Of a DNA stretch of 52,491 nucleotides, positions 23,431-31,388 are shown in pieces (within the stretch, counting starts at the first letter, position 1; each line of letters starts with the position of its first letter). Location of the stretch: NCBI RefSeq assembly GCF_008017535.1, contig NZ_VRUA01000023.1, positions 1-52,491 on the forward strand, given 5' to 3'. The translations under genes and the position numbers were made by a program. This stretch comes from Ottowia flava (GTDB lineage: Bacteria > Pseudomonadota > Gammaproteobacteria > Burkholderiales > Burkholderiaceae_C). Under the pieces are notes generated by a model. It was not told where the DNA came from, did no database searches, and saw only the letters and a list, made by a program, of their open reading frames with translations.

Positions 23431-23955
23431 ATGGCCGACGCTGACAACCAACCGCGCAATGATCTTTCCGGCAGCAATGCTGGCAAGAAAATTCGTGAAA
23501 TTGCGAAGGACACTCGCACCTGCATGTTCCATACAGACGTGACCAACTTTCCTGGCGACAGTAGACCGATGTCGCTGCAGGAAGCCGATGAAGACGGCAC
23601 GTGCTGGTTCATCAGTTCTACGGACAGCGAAAAAAACAGGGATATCGCCAAGGACGATCGAGTTGTCTTGACCTTTCAGAACGAAGGCAAGATGTCTTAC
23701 CTCTCTCTGTCGGGCACGGCAACCATCCACAAGGACAAAGGCACAATTGATAAGTACTGGACCGACTTCGCCAATGCGTGGTTCGACGGTAAGGACGATC
23801 CACGAGTATCCATTCTGAAAGTGGTGCCCAGGGCTGGCCACTACTGGGAGACAAAGAATGGAAAGATCGTCGCCTTTGCCAAAATGAGCTTTGCCGCCCT
23901 GACTGGCAGTGACGTGGATGACGGCGGCATCGACGGTGCATTGAAACCTCAATGA
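23431..23955 (+). CDS. Pyridoxamine 5'-phosphate oxidase-like (general stress) protein 2
   Basis: 174 aa, close to general stress protein 26 of xanthomonads: IREIAKDTRTCMFHTDV, PMSLQEADEDGTCWFISSTDSEKNRDIAKDDRVVLTFQ, YLSLSGTATI, WFDGKDDPRVSILKVVPRAGHYWETKNG. These residues form the flavin-binding split barrel. ATG at 23431 has AAGGAG 7 bases upstream. Its stop overlaps the photolyase start (ATGA), so the two are coupled; a flavin-related partnership is conceivable but unproven. Confidence 0.88.
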   Translation: MADADNQPRNDLSGSNAGKKIREIAKDTRTCMFHTDVTNFPGDSRPMSLQEADEDGTCWFISSTDSEKNRDIAKDDRVVLTFQNEGKMSYLSLSGTATIHKDKGTIDKYWTDFANAWFDGKDDPRVSILKVVPRAGHYWETKNGKIVAFAKMSFAALTGSDVDDGGIDGALKPQ

Positions 23956-25412
23956 CCGGAAGTCGACGGGTCACCACATTGGTGACCCGAGAAGCCAACC
24001 CGGATGCACGCTTCGTTCTGGCATGGGTTCAGCAAACCCTCAGGGCCGACAACAACCCTCTTATAGAGGCAGCGCTAGCGCATGCCAATCGGCGTGGGCT
24101 CCCGTTGCTCATCTATCACGGCCTTCGACAGGATTACCCACACGCGTCAGCCAGACTGCATCGGTACATCCTGGGCCTTTCTGCGGAAATGAGCAGGGCG
24201 CTGAACCAACGCGGTATACGCTGCATTCACTACGTAGAGCGGCCTGGACACCAGGTGCGTGGACTGGTCTACCGGCTGGCCCAGCATGCAGAGGCAGTTT
24301 TTACCGACGAGCATTTCGCCTTTGTACCGAGAGACCAGCTCGCCGCATTTGCACAACACTCGCCTTGCAGTGTGCATGCGGTCGACACCTCGAGACTTGT
24401 ACCCACTCGCTACATCCCTGAAGGAATCAAGAGTACGCGCGGATTTAGAGCGGCCCACCAGGCGCTGCGCGCTGACTGGTTAGCAGAAACGATGACGGTT
24501 TGTACCCCGGTACGTGTAGGGGAGTCGCCTTATCACGGGGCGCTGCCTTTTACACCTGATGCACTTGAGTGCGCCACCGAATCCGAGTTAGACCAGCTAA
24601 CTGCTTGCTGCCCGATCGACCAAACAGTACGCCCGACTCCTACCCACCCGCCTTCGAGAGCCATTGCATTAGATCGTTTGAACTATCTTGCACAACACGT
24701 GCACAAGTATCCTAGCACCCGGAACAACCCCGCAATTTCGCTTGGCACCTCCGAGCTTTCTCCCTACCTCCATTTCGGCGCAGTCGGCCCGAGCGAAGTG
24801 GTGAAAGCTATCCAAGACGGTCCCTCAAGCACATCGGAACAGTGGAAATTTCTTGACGAGATGCTCACTTGGCGGGAATGGGCACACTACTTGTGCAAGG
24901 AGAGGCCGCTGCTTTCGCATTTCTCAAGCATCGCTAGAGCCACCTTGGACACCCTGGATCGGCATCGAGAAGATGTCCGCACTGAAAGGCAGCCGCTTGA
25001 TGCGTTGGTTCATGGCTGTACCCCTGATCCTGTGTGGAATGCAGCACAACGACAGTGGCTCGAAACAGGGTGGATGCACAACAACCTTCGCATGTACTGG
25101 GGGACTCAGCTGCTGCGCTTCACCGAATCACCCGAGCACGCCTGGGCCTTGGGGTGCTATCTGAACGATCGCTTTTCCTTAGACGGTCGCGACCCCGCTA
25201 CGTACATGAATCTGCACTGGTGCATGCAATATGCGAAGTGGCCACGCGAGCAGCCCATCTACGGGTTCGTTCAACGAAGGTCTTCTTCCTCACTCCTAAA
25301 GCGTCCAGGCTTTCGTGAGTGGGTAGCCCAAGCCAATGCGTTGAACATTTCGCGAGTGAGGGTGCCCGAGTGGGATGAGATCTTGACCCTATATGCCTCT
25401 GAAACCCGCTAG
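23952..25412 (+). CDS. Class II cyclobutane pyrimidine dimer photolyase
   Basis: 486 aa. The N-terminal antenna-type Rossmann domain has WVQQTLRADNNPLIEAALAHANRRGLPLLIYH; the C-terminal FAD domain has LGTSELSPYLHFGAVGPSEV, DEMLTWREWAHYLCK, DPVWNAAQRQWLETGWMHNNLRMYWG and NDRFSLDGRDPATYMNLHWCMQYAK. The D-P-x-W-N-A-A-Q-x-x-L/W plus MHNNLRMYW pattern is that of class II photolyases. It splits UV dimers in DNA with light. Codon use is less GC-rich than in katE. It is coupled to the upstream FMN protein and followed by the nuclease-helicase after 232 bases. Confidence 0.9.
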   Translation: MTGSRRVTTLVTREANPDARFVLAWVQQTLRADNNPLIEAALAHANRRGLPLLIYHGLRQDYPHASARLHRYILGLSAEMSRALNQRGIRCIHYVERPGHQVRGLVYRLAQHAEAVFTDEHFAFVPRDQLAAFAQHSPCSVHAVDTSRLVPTRYIPEGIKSTRGFRAAHQALRADWLAETMTVCTPVRVGESPYHGALPFTPDALECATESELDQLTACCPIDQTVRPTPTHPPSRAIALDRLNYLAQHVHKYPSTRNNPAISLGTSELSPYLHFGAVGPSEVVKAIQDGPSSTSEQWKFLDEMLTWREWAHYLCKERPLLSHFSSIARATLDTLDRHREDVRTERQPLDALVHGCTPDPVWNAAQRQWLETGWMHNNLRMYWGTQLLRFTESPEHAWALGCYLNDRFSLDGRDPATYMNLHWCMQYAKWPREQPIYGFVQRRSSSSLLKRPGFREWVAQANALNISRVRVPEWDEILTLYASETR

Positions 25413-25644
25413 CGCGGAGGTATTGGAGGATGCTATTGGGTGTGCATATGGCCTCATGCGACCGCACCATAGTTGGCTACTGTCGTTTGTGAAGGCGTTC
25501 ATGCACAGGCCGCGGCAGGTGGGCTGTCCCGCAATATGCCTGTGACCACGTGCAGCTGCTTGATGCTGAACCTCAACATTGAGGCGACCCCAACGACACC
25601 CAATTCCTCAGAGCCGTCCTGGTAAGTAGTCACAAAATCAAGTC

Positions 25645-27912
25645 GTGAAAATTTCAGTGAAAGCGCTCTGCGCCTTTGGAGCGCGTAGCGGTGATTTGGA
25701 CCATCGCTTCACACCTGCGCCAACTGCGCTCGATGGTGTGCGGGGCCACCAAATCATCGCTGCCAGGCGCGATGCAGACCACGCGTCAGAGGTCGCTTTG
25801 ACCGGCCACTACGGCGACCTAATAATACGGGGTCGAGCAGACGGTGTGGGTCTCAGCCCACCTTGCGTTGAAGAAGTCAAGACGCACCGTGGCCCGATTC
25901 AACAGATCCCTCCGAACCAGACTTCTATGCATTGGGCACAGGCCAAGGTCTACGCCCACTTGCTGTGTAGTCAACACGTGCTATCTGCAGCCGACGTCCG
26001 GTTGCTGTACTTCGATCCATTCCGCGATCGGGAGACCCCTCTCACTCAGCACTGCAGTGCCGACAACCTTCGCAGGGAGTTCGAAGCTCTATGCGCGCGG
26101 TTCATGAATTGGGCAAAACAGGAAGCAGCACACCGTACTGCTTTGCTGCAGGCTTTGCATGAGCTCTCTTTTCCCTATGCGATGCGCGCTGGCCAACGAG
26201 AGCTTGCCAGGCAAGTGTTTATGGCCGCACGTAGGCGCATGGTATTGCTGGCGCAGGCCCCTACTGGAATTGGCAAGACTCTGGGCACGCTATTTCCGAT
26301 GCTGAAAGCAATGGCCGAGGAGCATGTCGACAGAATTTTTTACCTTACCCAAAAAACCACCGGTAGAGCCCTGGCGCTAGATGCGCTGGACCGACTCAAG
26401 TCGAATCAGCCAGGCCTGCCACTCCGGGTTGTCGAACTGGTTGCCCGAGAAACGGCTTGTGTTCACCCTGAGTCCGCCTGTCACGGTGAGTCTTGTCCAC
26501 GGGCAAAAGGCTTTTACGATCGTTTGCCTGCGGCGCGGCAGCAGGCGGTCCAGCAGGCTAGGACGGTTACCTTGCGTGGGTCCGCTGTGGCCCACATTGC
26601 CGAAATCCACAACATATGCCCGTACTACTTGACCCAAGAGCTTGTGCGATGGGCCGATGTGGTGGTGGCGGACGTTAACCACTGGTTCGACAGCAGTGCT
26701 GTGCTATACGCACTAACGCAAAGCGAAGACTGGCGTGTCGGGCTTCTGGTGGACGAGGCGCACAACCTGGTCGATCGGGCGCGTGGGATGTACTCAGCGT
26801 CACTGTCCAGCCGAGATCTTCAAGCCTTCCGCGGTCAGGTACCGCCGCCGCTCAAAGCGGCCGTGACGCGACTGCGCCAGCGGTGGAACGTACTGCAAGA
26901 GCGCCACTCGATCGGTTTCACCGAAATTGAGCCTGACGCTTGTTTCTCGGAAGCCCTGCAGCAATTTACCTCCCGTGTGACGGACTACTTGGCTGAGCAT
27001 GCCGATCAAGTGTCCCAGGCTGTGTTTGACCTGTACTTTCCGGCTCTGCAGTTGACACGACTGGCGGAAACATTTGGCGACCACTCACTGTGCTACATCA
27101 ACCGGCAGGGCGGTGCGTTGACCAAGGTAGCGACGGGGGAACTGGCCATCCGCAACGTAGTCCCCGCGCCATACACAACGCCGAGGCTGGCAGCGGCCGC
27201 AACGGTGGTTCTGTTCTCGGCCACCTTGCAGCCGCAGGCTTACTATGCTGACCTGCTGGGATTACCGAGCAATCATGTCTGGCTGGATGTGCCGTCGCCG
27301 TTCGACCCTCAACAGCTTCACATTCGGCTGGTGTCAGTTTCGACCCGATGGGGAGATCGTGCGAATTCAGTGGAGCCTATCACTGAGGTAATTGCTCGAC
27401 AGTACGACGAGCGACAAGGCAACTATCTCGCGTTCTTCTCGAGCTTCCATTACCTAGGACAGGTTGTTGAGCATCTACGGCGGATGCGGCCCGACTTGCC
27501 CATTTGGGTGCAGGAGCCTGGGATGACAGAAGCAGCTCGCCGAGCCTTCATCGACCGATTCGAGCCTCAGGGAAGAGGAGTAGGGTTCGGTGTGCTCGGT
27601 GGAGCATTCGCTGAGGCCATGGACCTCCCGGGCTCGAGGTTGATCGGAGCGTTCATTGCGACCTTGGGTCTTCCGCCGGCGGAGCCGTTACAGCAGGCTA
27701 TGCAGGGTCGCATCGATGCGCGCTGGCCTGGCAGAGGTTATGACTACATGAGTTTGGTGCCAGGCGTGCGCAAGGTGGTGCAAGCGGCAGGTCGCGTCAT
27801 TCGAGGAGAGTTCGATGAGGGGGTGCTTTACCTCATCGATGATAGGTTCAAGAGCGTTGCTGCGAGGGGATTGCTGCCCGCGTGGTGGCGAACATCGGGT
27901 TCCAACCGGTAA
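25645..27912 (+). CDS. DinG/XPD-like helicase with N-terminal RecB-like nuclease motif
   Basis: 755 aa. Residues 60-95 contain GRADGV...CVEEVKTHRG, the D...ExK pattern of PD-(D/E)XK nucleases. The helicase has Walker A QAPTGIGKTLGTLFPML, four Cys around ACVHPESACHGESCPRAKGF...NICPYYL that fit an Fe-S cluster, a DEAH box (LLVDEAHNLVDRARG), FSATLQPQAYYADLLGL, and the C-terminal VRKVVQAAGRVIRGEFDEG motif VI. It therefore unwinds DNA 5'-3' if typical of the XPD/DinG family. The start is GTG 25645. In other genomes such proteins accompany repair or defence genes. Confidence 0.88.
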   Translation: MKISVKALCAFGARSGDLDHRFTPAPTALDGVRGHQIIAARRDADHASEVALTGHYGDLIIRGRADGVGLSPPCVEEVKTHRGPIQQIPPNQTSMHWAQAKVYAHLLCSQHVLSAADVRLLYFDPFRDRETPLTQHCSADNLRREFEALCARFMNWAKQEAAHRTALLQALHELSFPYAMRAGQRELARQVFMAARRRMVLLAQAPTGIGKTLGTLFPMLKAMAEEHVDRIFYLTQKTTGRALALDALDRLKSNQPGLPLRVVELVARETACVHPESACHGESCPRAKGFYDRLPAARQQAVQQARTVTLRGSAVAHIAEIHNICPYYLTQELVRWADVVVADVNHWFDSSAVLYALTQSEDWRVGLLVDEAHNLVDRARGMYSASLSSRDLQAFRGQVPPPLKAAVTRLRQRWNVLQERHSIGFTEIEPDACFSEALQQFTSRVTDYLAEHADQVSQAVFDLYFPALQLTRLAETFGDHSLCYINRQGGALTKVATGELAIRNVVPAPYTTPRLAAAATVVLFSATLQPQAYYADLLGLPSNHVWLDVPSPFDPQQLHIRLVSVSTRWGDRANSVEPITEVIARQYDERQGNYLAFFSSFHYLGQVVEHLRRMRPDLPIWVQEPGMTEAARRAFIDRFEPQGRGVGFGVLGGAFAEAMDLPGSRLIGAFIATLGLPPAEPLQQAMQGRIDARWPGRGYDYMSLVPGVRKVVQAAGRVIRGEFDEGVLYLIDDRFKSVAARGLLPAWWRTSGSNR

Positions 27913-28197
27913 TTGTTCGGATGGCCGGGCGTCCCTCGGCGCCGCCTTGGTGCCTGAATTGGCCATGAGATAGCCGCTGTATCGCTGGTTGTGCCGTGGA
28001 TCAGCGCAGTCTTCAAAGGTCACATCGAACGATCCTGCTTCAGCGTCGCGAACTCACGCCCAAAGCCCAGCCCCTTAAAATTGGTGTCGTGCACGATTCA
28101 GCGCAACTACCATCACGTGCAACCTCGATCAGCATCTGCCCGATATTGGTGGGATGATGTCTACGCTGGCCACAGACCATGATGTGCGCCGCCGTGA
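27913..28197. other. Intergenic stretch without a supported gene
   Basis: Holds short broken reading frames on both strands. On the minus strand one reads NFKGLGFGREFATLKQD-like, which may be the remnant of an unidentified protein. No promoter or terminator is convincing. Confidence 0.4.
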
Positions 28198-29877
28198 GTG
28201 CTTTGGTCCGCATTTCATTTGGATGGATCTTGGAAGGAATTGCCGGTTTTGGCACTGAAAGACTGCACCCCGCACGACGTCTGCATCCTAGGCGGCGGAC
28301 TGGCCGGGCTGACGCTGGCATTGCAGTTGCGCCAGCGCATGCCTGATCTGCGCGTGCAGGTGCTGGAGCGGCGCAGCGGCGAAGCGCCACAAGCCACCCA
28401 CAAGGTCGGCGAGTCGACGGTGGAAATCGGCGCCCACTATCTGGCCCACGTGCTGGGTCTGCGCGAGCATCTGGACACCCGGCACCTGCGCAAGTTCGGC
28501 TTCCGGTTCTTTTTCAACGACGGCGCGGCCGATCTCTCGGCCTGCCCCGAACTCGGTCCCAGCCAGCACCTGGCCGTGCCGACCTACCAGATCGACCGCG
28601 GCCGGCTGGAAAACCACCTGGCCGAACGCGCACGGGCGCATGGCGTGGCGCTGCTGTCCGGCGCCACCGCGACGGCCTGCGACCTGGACGCCAGCGGCGC
28701 TGCCCACCGCGTGAGCTGGCGCGACGATGAAGGCGGGCAACGTCTGACGCACGCGCGCTGGATCATCGACGCCACCGGCCGCGCGGGCCTGCTCAAGCGG
28801 CGGCTGCAGCTGGCGCGCGGCAACGGCCACGCGGCGTTCTCGGTCTGGTTTCGCATCGGCAGGCATCTGCAGCCCGACCGCTGGGCCGGCGCGGGCGGCG
28901 GCACCCCCGATCCGGCTTGGTTCACGCGCTGCGGCGTGGACCGGCGCTGGCTGTCGACCAACCACCTGTGCGGCTCGGGCTACTGGGTATGGCTGATTCC
29001 GCTCGCTTCGGGTTGCCACTCGATCGGCATCGTGGCCGATCCGGCGTTCCATGATTTCGAGGCCCTGAAAACCTACGATGGCGCGCTGGCCTGGCTGGCG
29101 CGGCATCAGCCCCAGTTGCATGTCGAGTTGCGGCAGCCCGGTAGCGCACCGCTGGACTTCGCGTTCCTGCGCAGTTTCTCGCACGACGCGCGCCAGGTCT
29201 TTTCCGAGCAGCGCTGGGCGCTGGCGGGCGAGGCCGGTCGTTTTCTGGACCCGTTCTATTCGCCGGGCAGCGACTTCATCGCCATCGGCAACGGCTACAT
29301 CACGCGCCTGGTCGAGACCGACCGGGCCGGTGGCGACCTGCGGCGATCCGCGCGGCTGTATGAGCTGCTGTTTCGCAGCTTCTACGACAACATGCTGCCG
29401 ATCTATCAGGGTCAGTACGCGCTGTTCGGCTCGCCCTGGGCGATGTCGCAGAAAGTGGTGTGGGACTACACCTATTACTGGAGCGTGCTGGCGCCGCTGT
29501 TCTTTCACGTCCGGCTGCACGACGAACGGCTGCTGGCCGACGCGGCCGCCGACCTGCAGGCCTGCGCCCAGCTCAACCAGGCCATGCAGCGCTGGCTGCG
29601 CGCCGCCGTCGATGTGCAAGGCACGGGGATGCCGCGCGTGCCGAAGTTCCACGACCATACCCGCATCGACTGGTTCCGACGCCTCAACGCCCGTCTGACG
29701 CAACCCGCCGACGGCCCCGACGTGCGCCGTCAGTTGGCCGAGGCGCCGCGAGCCATGGCGACGCTGGCGCGCGACATGCTGACTCTGCTGCCGGGAAAAG
29801 AACTGCCAGCTGAGGCGGTACCGCGCGCGCGCTTGGCTGCGTTGGTGACGCGTTGGACCTCGGAACGAGCGCTCTAA
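28198..29877 (+). CDS. FAD-dependent halogenase-like monooxygenase
   Basis: About 545-559 aa. DVCILGGGLAGLTLALQL is the FAD-binding GxGxxG; KVGESTVEIGAHYL corresponds to the GEST/GEAT loop of flavin-dependent halogenases; GYWVWLIPL contains WxWxIP, the motif that distinguishes halogenases from monooxygenases; ALAGEAGRFLDPFYSPGSDFIAIGNGY is the second FAD segment. Substrate unknown; related enzymes occur without a biosynthetic cluster, as here. GC content is higher than in the preceding helicase gene. The start is uncertain: GTG 28198 or a downstream TTG near 28243-28252 after GGAAGG. Confidence 0.8.
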   Translation: MLWSAFHLDGSWKELPVLALKDCTPHDVCILGGGLAGLTLALQLRQRMPDLRVQVLERRSGEAPQATHKVGESTVEIGAHYLAHVLGLREHLDTRHLRKFGFRFFFNDGAADLSACPELGPSQHLAVPTYQIDRGRLENHLAERARAHGVALLSGATATACDLDASGAAHRVSWRDDEGGQRLTHARWIIDATGRAGLLKRRLQLARGNGHAAFSVWFRIGRHLQPDRWAGAGGGTPDPAWFTRCGVDRRWLSTNHLCGSGYWVWLIPLASGCHSIGIVADPAFHDFEALKTYDGALAWLARHQPQLHVELRQPGSAPLDFAFLRSFSHDARQVFSEQRWALAGEAGRFLDPFYSPGSDFIAIGNGYITRLVETDRAGGDLRRSARLYELLFRSFYDNMLPIYQGQYALFGSPWAMSQKVVWDYTYYWSVLAPLFFHVRLHDERLLADAAADLQACAQLNQAMQRWLRAAVDVQGTGMPRVPKFHDHTRIDWFRRLNARLTQPADGPDVRRQLAEAPRAMATLARDMLTLLPGKELPAEAVPRARLAALVTRWTSERAL

Positions 29878-29911
29878 AACGCGGAAGGACGAGCTTCCAG
29901 TGGCAAGGTCA

Positions 29912-30124
29912 TTATGAGCGCGTCACATTTTGCACGGCGTTCCCGACACTGACACAAATTCTCTCTTGATCGTGCGTATGGAAACTGAGCCCGAACGCCC
30001 ACCCACCACAGACGAAGCGGCCGGCATGGCCTGGTGGAACTCGCAAACCGAGCTGGTGCGCGAGTTCTGGTTGCGGGTGGCCAATTCGGCGCGTGCTCCG
30101 GATGCCTGGGTGTGAGGTGGACAT
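29912..30124 (-). CDS. Possible small protein behind leader copy 5
   Basis: 70 aa (MSTSHPGIRSTRRIGHPQPE...), opened by an AAGGAGA Shine-Dalgarno within a perfect leader hairpin. It lies antisense to the AWW-motif gene, and only one of the two is likely to be a conserved protein; composition favours the plus-strand frame. It is listed because the leader strongly marks a translation start at 30124. It could be a residual frame left after replacement of the original cassette gene. Confidence 0.3.
   Translation of the reverse strand: MSTSHPGIRSTRRIGHPQPELAHQLGLRVPPGHAGRFVCGGWAFGLSFHTHDQERICVSVGNAVQNVTRS
29978..30115 (+). CDS. Small AWW-motif accessory protein, 45 aa
   Basis: METEPERPPTTDEAAGMAWWNSQTELVREFWLRVANSARAPDAWV: the core E-A-G-M-A-W-W-N-x-x-(T/S)-...-W-L-x-x-A-x-S-A-x-x-x-D-A-W is one I have seen in many small proteins of ICEs and plasmids, where it often continues with an AFK tail. 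It is plus-strand and overlaps the minus-strand frame that follows leader copy 5. There is no clear RBS. Function unknown. Confidence 0.5.
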   Translation: METEPERPPTTDEAAGMAWWNSQTELVREFWLRVANSARAPDAWV

Positions 30125-30127
30125 AGG

Positions 30128-30173
30128 TCTCCTTGAGTGGCGCACAGCGCCGGTTGAACATTCAAGGAGATGG
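30128..30173 (-). promoter_or_regulatory. SD-sequestering leader motif, copy 5
   Basis: Transcript sense: arm TCTCCTTGA (30162-30170), box ATGTTCAACC, perfect inner hairpin GGCGC-TGT-GCGCC, then TCAAGGAGA (30128-30136). The 9-bp outer stem is perfect. The stop codon of the 17-codon frame from copy 6 lies inside its 5' arm. Confidence 0.78.
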
Positions 30174-30215
30174 TGTCGCGAACGGAATGCGCTGAATGGG
30201 TCCAATGCTGACCAT
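30162..30215 (-). CDS. 17-codon open frame between leader copies 6 and 5
   Basis: ATG 30215 follows ACTGGAGA of leader copy 6 and encodes MVSIGPIQRIPFATPSP; its TGA falls in the 5' arm of copy 5. Translation of this frame would bring ribosomes into the copy 5 hairpin and could open it. It may be a leader peptide or merely the remains of a deleted cassette. Confidence 0.3.
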   Translation of the reverse strand: MVSIGPIQRIPFATPSP

Positions 30216-30219
30216 GATT

Positions 30220-30261
30220 TCTCCAGTTGCCCGGCGGGCGGTTGAACATCACTGGAGATGG
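30220..30261 (-). promoter_or_regulatory. SD-sequestering leader motif, copy 6
   Basis: Transcript sense: arm TCTCCAGT (30251-30258), box ATGTTCAACC, inner hairpin GCCC-GCC-GGGC, then ACTGGAGA (30220-30227) as perfect partner and Shine-Dalgarno for ATG 30215. Confidence 0.77.
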
Positions 30262-30461
30262 CGGCGCTGCAAAAGGCGCGGCGCGCAAGAATCCGCCGGC
30301 ACCGCGATCGGGCTGGCGAGGCCGCTCAGCCTCTTGATCGCACAGCGTCAGTGCGAGAGGTGCGGCGCATTCAAAGTTGGGCCCTAACTTTGAAAAGAAG
30401 TCAGCCTAAATTTGGCTTCTGCCGTTCGTGTTTTCACACACTTCCAGCAGCCGGCGCAGGC

Positions 30462-30490
30462 CAAAAAAAAGCCCTCAGGTGAGGGCTTTT
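30462..30490 (-). terminator. Terminator after the PemK-like toxin operon
   Basis: Perfect 10-bp stem AAAAGCCCTC-AGGT-GAGGGCTTTT with a long T run on the minus strand, 26 bases past the toxin stop. Confidence 0.88.
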
Positions 30491-30515
30491 GTGGATCAGA
30501 TGAGACTAGGTCTCG

Positions 30516-30926
30516 TCAGTTGACAGCCTGGTGGGCTGCAAAGAATCGCCGGACCAAGCTCGCGTGAAGCGTGCCCAGTTTCGGCGTGTTGCCATGGGGT
30601 CGATGTGGCGGAGCCTTGAACCAAGGTTCTGACCAATCGAGTTCCATCATCGACGCGAACTGAAATTTCGTGTCGAGCGTGAGCCCAGCTTGCTTGTAGG
30701 CCGCCGGATCCATCAGTCGCGTGATCGTCGCCTCGCCGGCGTACAAGTGATCCAGGCCTTGAGAGGTACCCGGAACAACGTGCACGACGGTGGTGTTGTC
30801 GCCGAACTCCTCCACCGAGATCACCAACGCTGGTCGGGCTTTTGGGCCTGGCCATTGCCGGGATTGGTTCTCGGGGAAGTTGCACCACACGATGTCACCA
30901 GGCTCTGGGGACTTCCAGGTGATCAC
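30516..30926 (-). CDS. PemK/MazF-like toxin
   Basis: 136 aa. It starts VITWKSPEPGDIVWCNFPENQSRQWPGPKARPALVISVEEF, the PemK/MazF core (GDIVWC-F-P......K-RPALVIS); then TVVHVVPGTSQGLD and LTLDTKFQFASMMELDW. Such toxins are sequence-specific mRNA endonucleases. GTG 30926 overlaps the stop of the preceding antitoxin-like gene (GTGA), and no ATG is closer. A long open extension upstream is only the overlap with the antitoxin gene in another frame. Confidence 0.8.
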   Translation of the reverse strand: MITWKSPEPGDIVWCNFPENQSRQWPGPKARPALVISVEEFGDNTTVVHVVPGTSQGLDHLYAGEATITRLMDPAAYKQAGLTLDTKFQFASMMELDWSEPWFKAPPHRPHGNTPKLGTLHASLVRRFFAAHQAVN

Positions 30927-31203
30927 GTCCCGAACAGGTGCTTGATCTTGCGAGGGGGACCTACCGGCCTCCTGCTTGTCTCGTTGGCTTCCTGCTGCAG
31001 CGCTTTGGTCTGCTCGGGGGTCAACGGGCCGTCGTCCGGCTCGTACATTGGGATGGTCTCCTGTGCCATTTTGGCGAGTGCCAGGTGAATGAGCGCGGTC
31101 TCGTTCAGGCCGGTGGCTTCCGCCATCTGCTTGACCGTTTCCCGCGTTACGCCGGTTGGCGTGTCCTGCTGCTTGAAGGCGAGAAGGATCTGTGATTTGG
31201 CCA
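30923..31203 (-). CDS. Antitoxin-like partner of the PemK-like toxin
   Basis: 93 aa. MAKSQILLAFKQQDTPTGVTRETVKQMAEATGLNETALIHLALAKMAQETIP: a strand followed by two helices, as in ribbon-helix-helix DNA-binding proteins; the C-terminal acidic and basic tail would wrap the toxin. ATG 31203 has CAGGAG 7 bases upstream. A 21-bp palindrome directly precedes the RBS and is the likely operator. Coupled to the toxin by a GTGA overlap. Confidence 0.72.
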
Positions 31204-31215
31204 TGATCAGCTCCT

Positions 31216-31236
31216 GTATATATATTTGATATATAC
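31216..31236 (-). promoter_or_regulatory. Palindromic operator of the PemK-like operon
   Basis: GTATATAT-N5-ATATATAC, perfect 8-bp arms, ending 13 bases before the antitoxin ATG. It may also supply the -10 element. Confidence 0.6.
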
Positions 31237-31272
31237 GCGAAACCGACGCGGGCCGCAACAACTTCTTGCATA

Positions 31273-31318
31273 GCCACTCCTACCGCCTTGAAGGCGCGTT
31301 GAACATGAAGGAGATGGC
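31273..31318 (-). promoter_or_regulatory. SD-sequestering leader motif, copy 7
   Basis: Transcript sense: arm GCCATCTCCT, box ATGTTCAAC, perfect inner hairpin CGCCT-TCA-AGGCG, then AGGAGTGGC. The outer stem is GCCA/TGGC plus CTCCT/AGGAG with one bulged T, so the pairing is kept although the Shine-Dalgarno differs from GGAGA. It opens ATG 31271, 70 bases before the PemK-operon antitoxin start. Confidence 0.7.
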
Positions 31319-31354
31319 GGTGCCTGGATAAAACCGTCAAGCTGGCTGGAGCCA

Positions 31355-31380
31355 AGAAAAAGCCGCCAGTGAAGGCGGCT
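31355..31380 (-). terminator. Terminator after the clamp-like gene
   Basis: AGCCGCC/GGCGGCT stem, minus-strand TTTTTCTT tail, 9 bases past the stop. Confidence 0.83.
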
Positions 31381-31388
31381 CGGATCGG

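Noticed and set aside
28288..29703. Long antisense open frame across the halogenase gene
   Set aside because: Its composition (Arg/Val/Gln-rich, no motif) is that of the opposite strand of a GC-rich gene; the sense frame has clear FAD motifs.
30516..31271. A long protein from ATG 31271 through the PemK-like toxin
   Set aside because: The upstream part overlaps the antitoxin gene out of frame and has no recognisable fold; the toxin core begins at GTG 30926 with the usual 4-base overlap.
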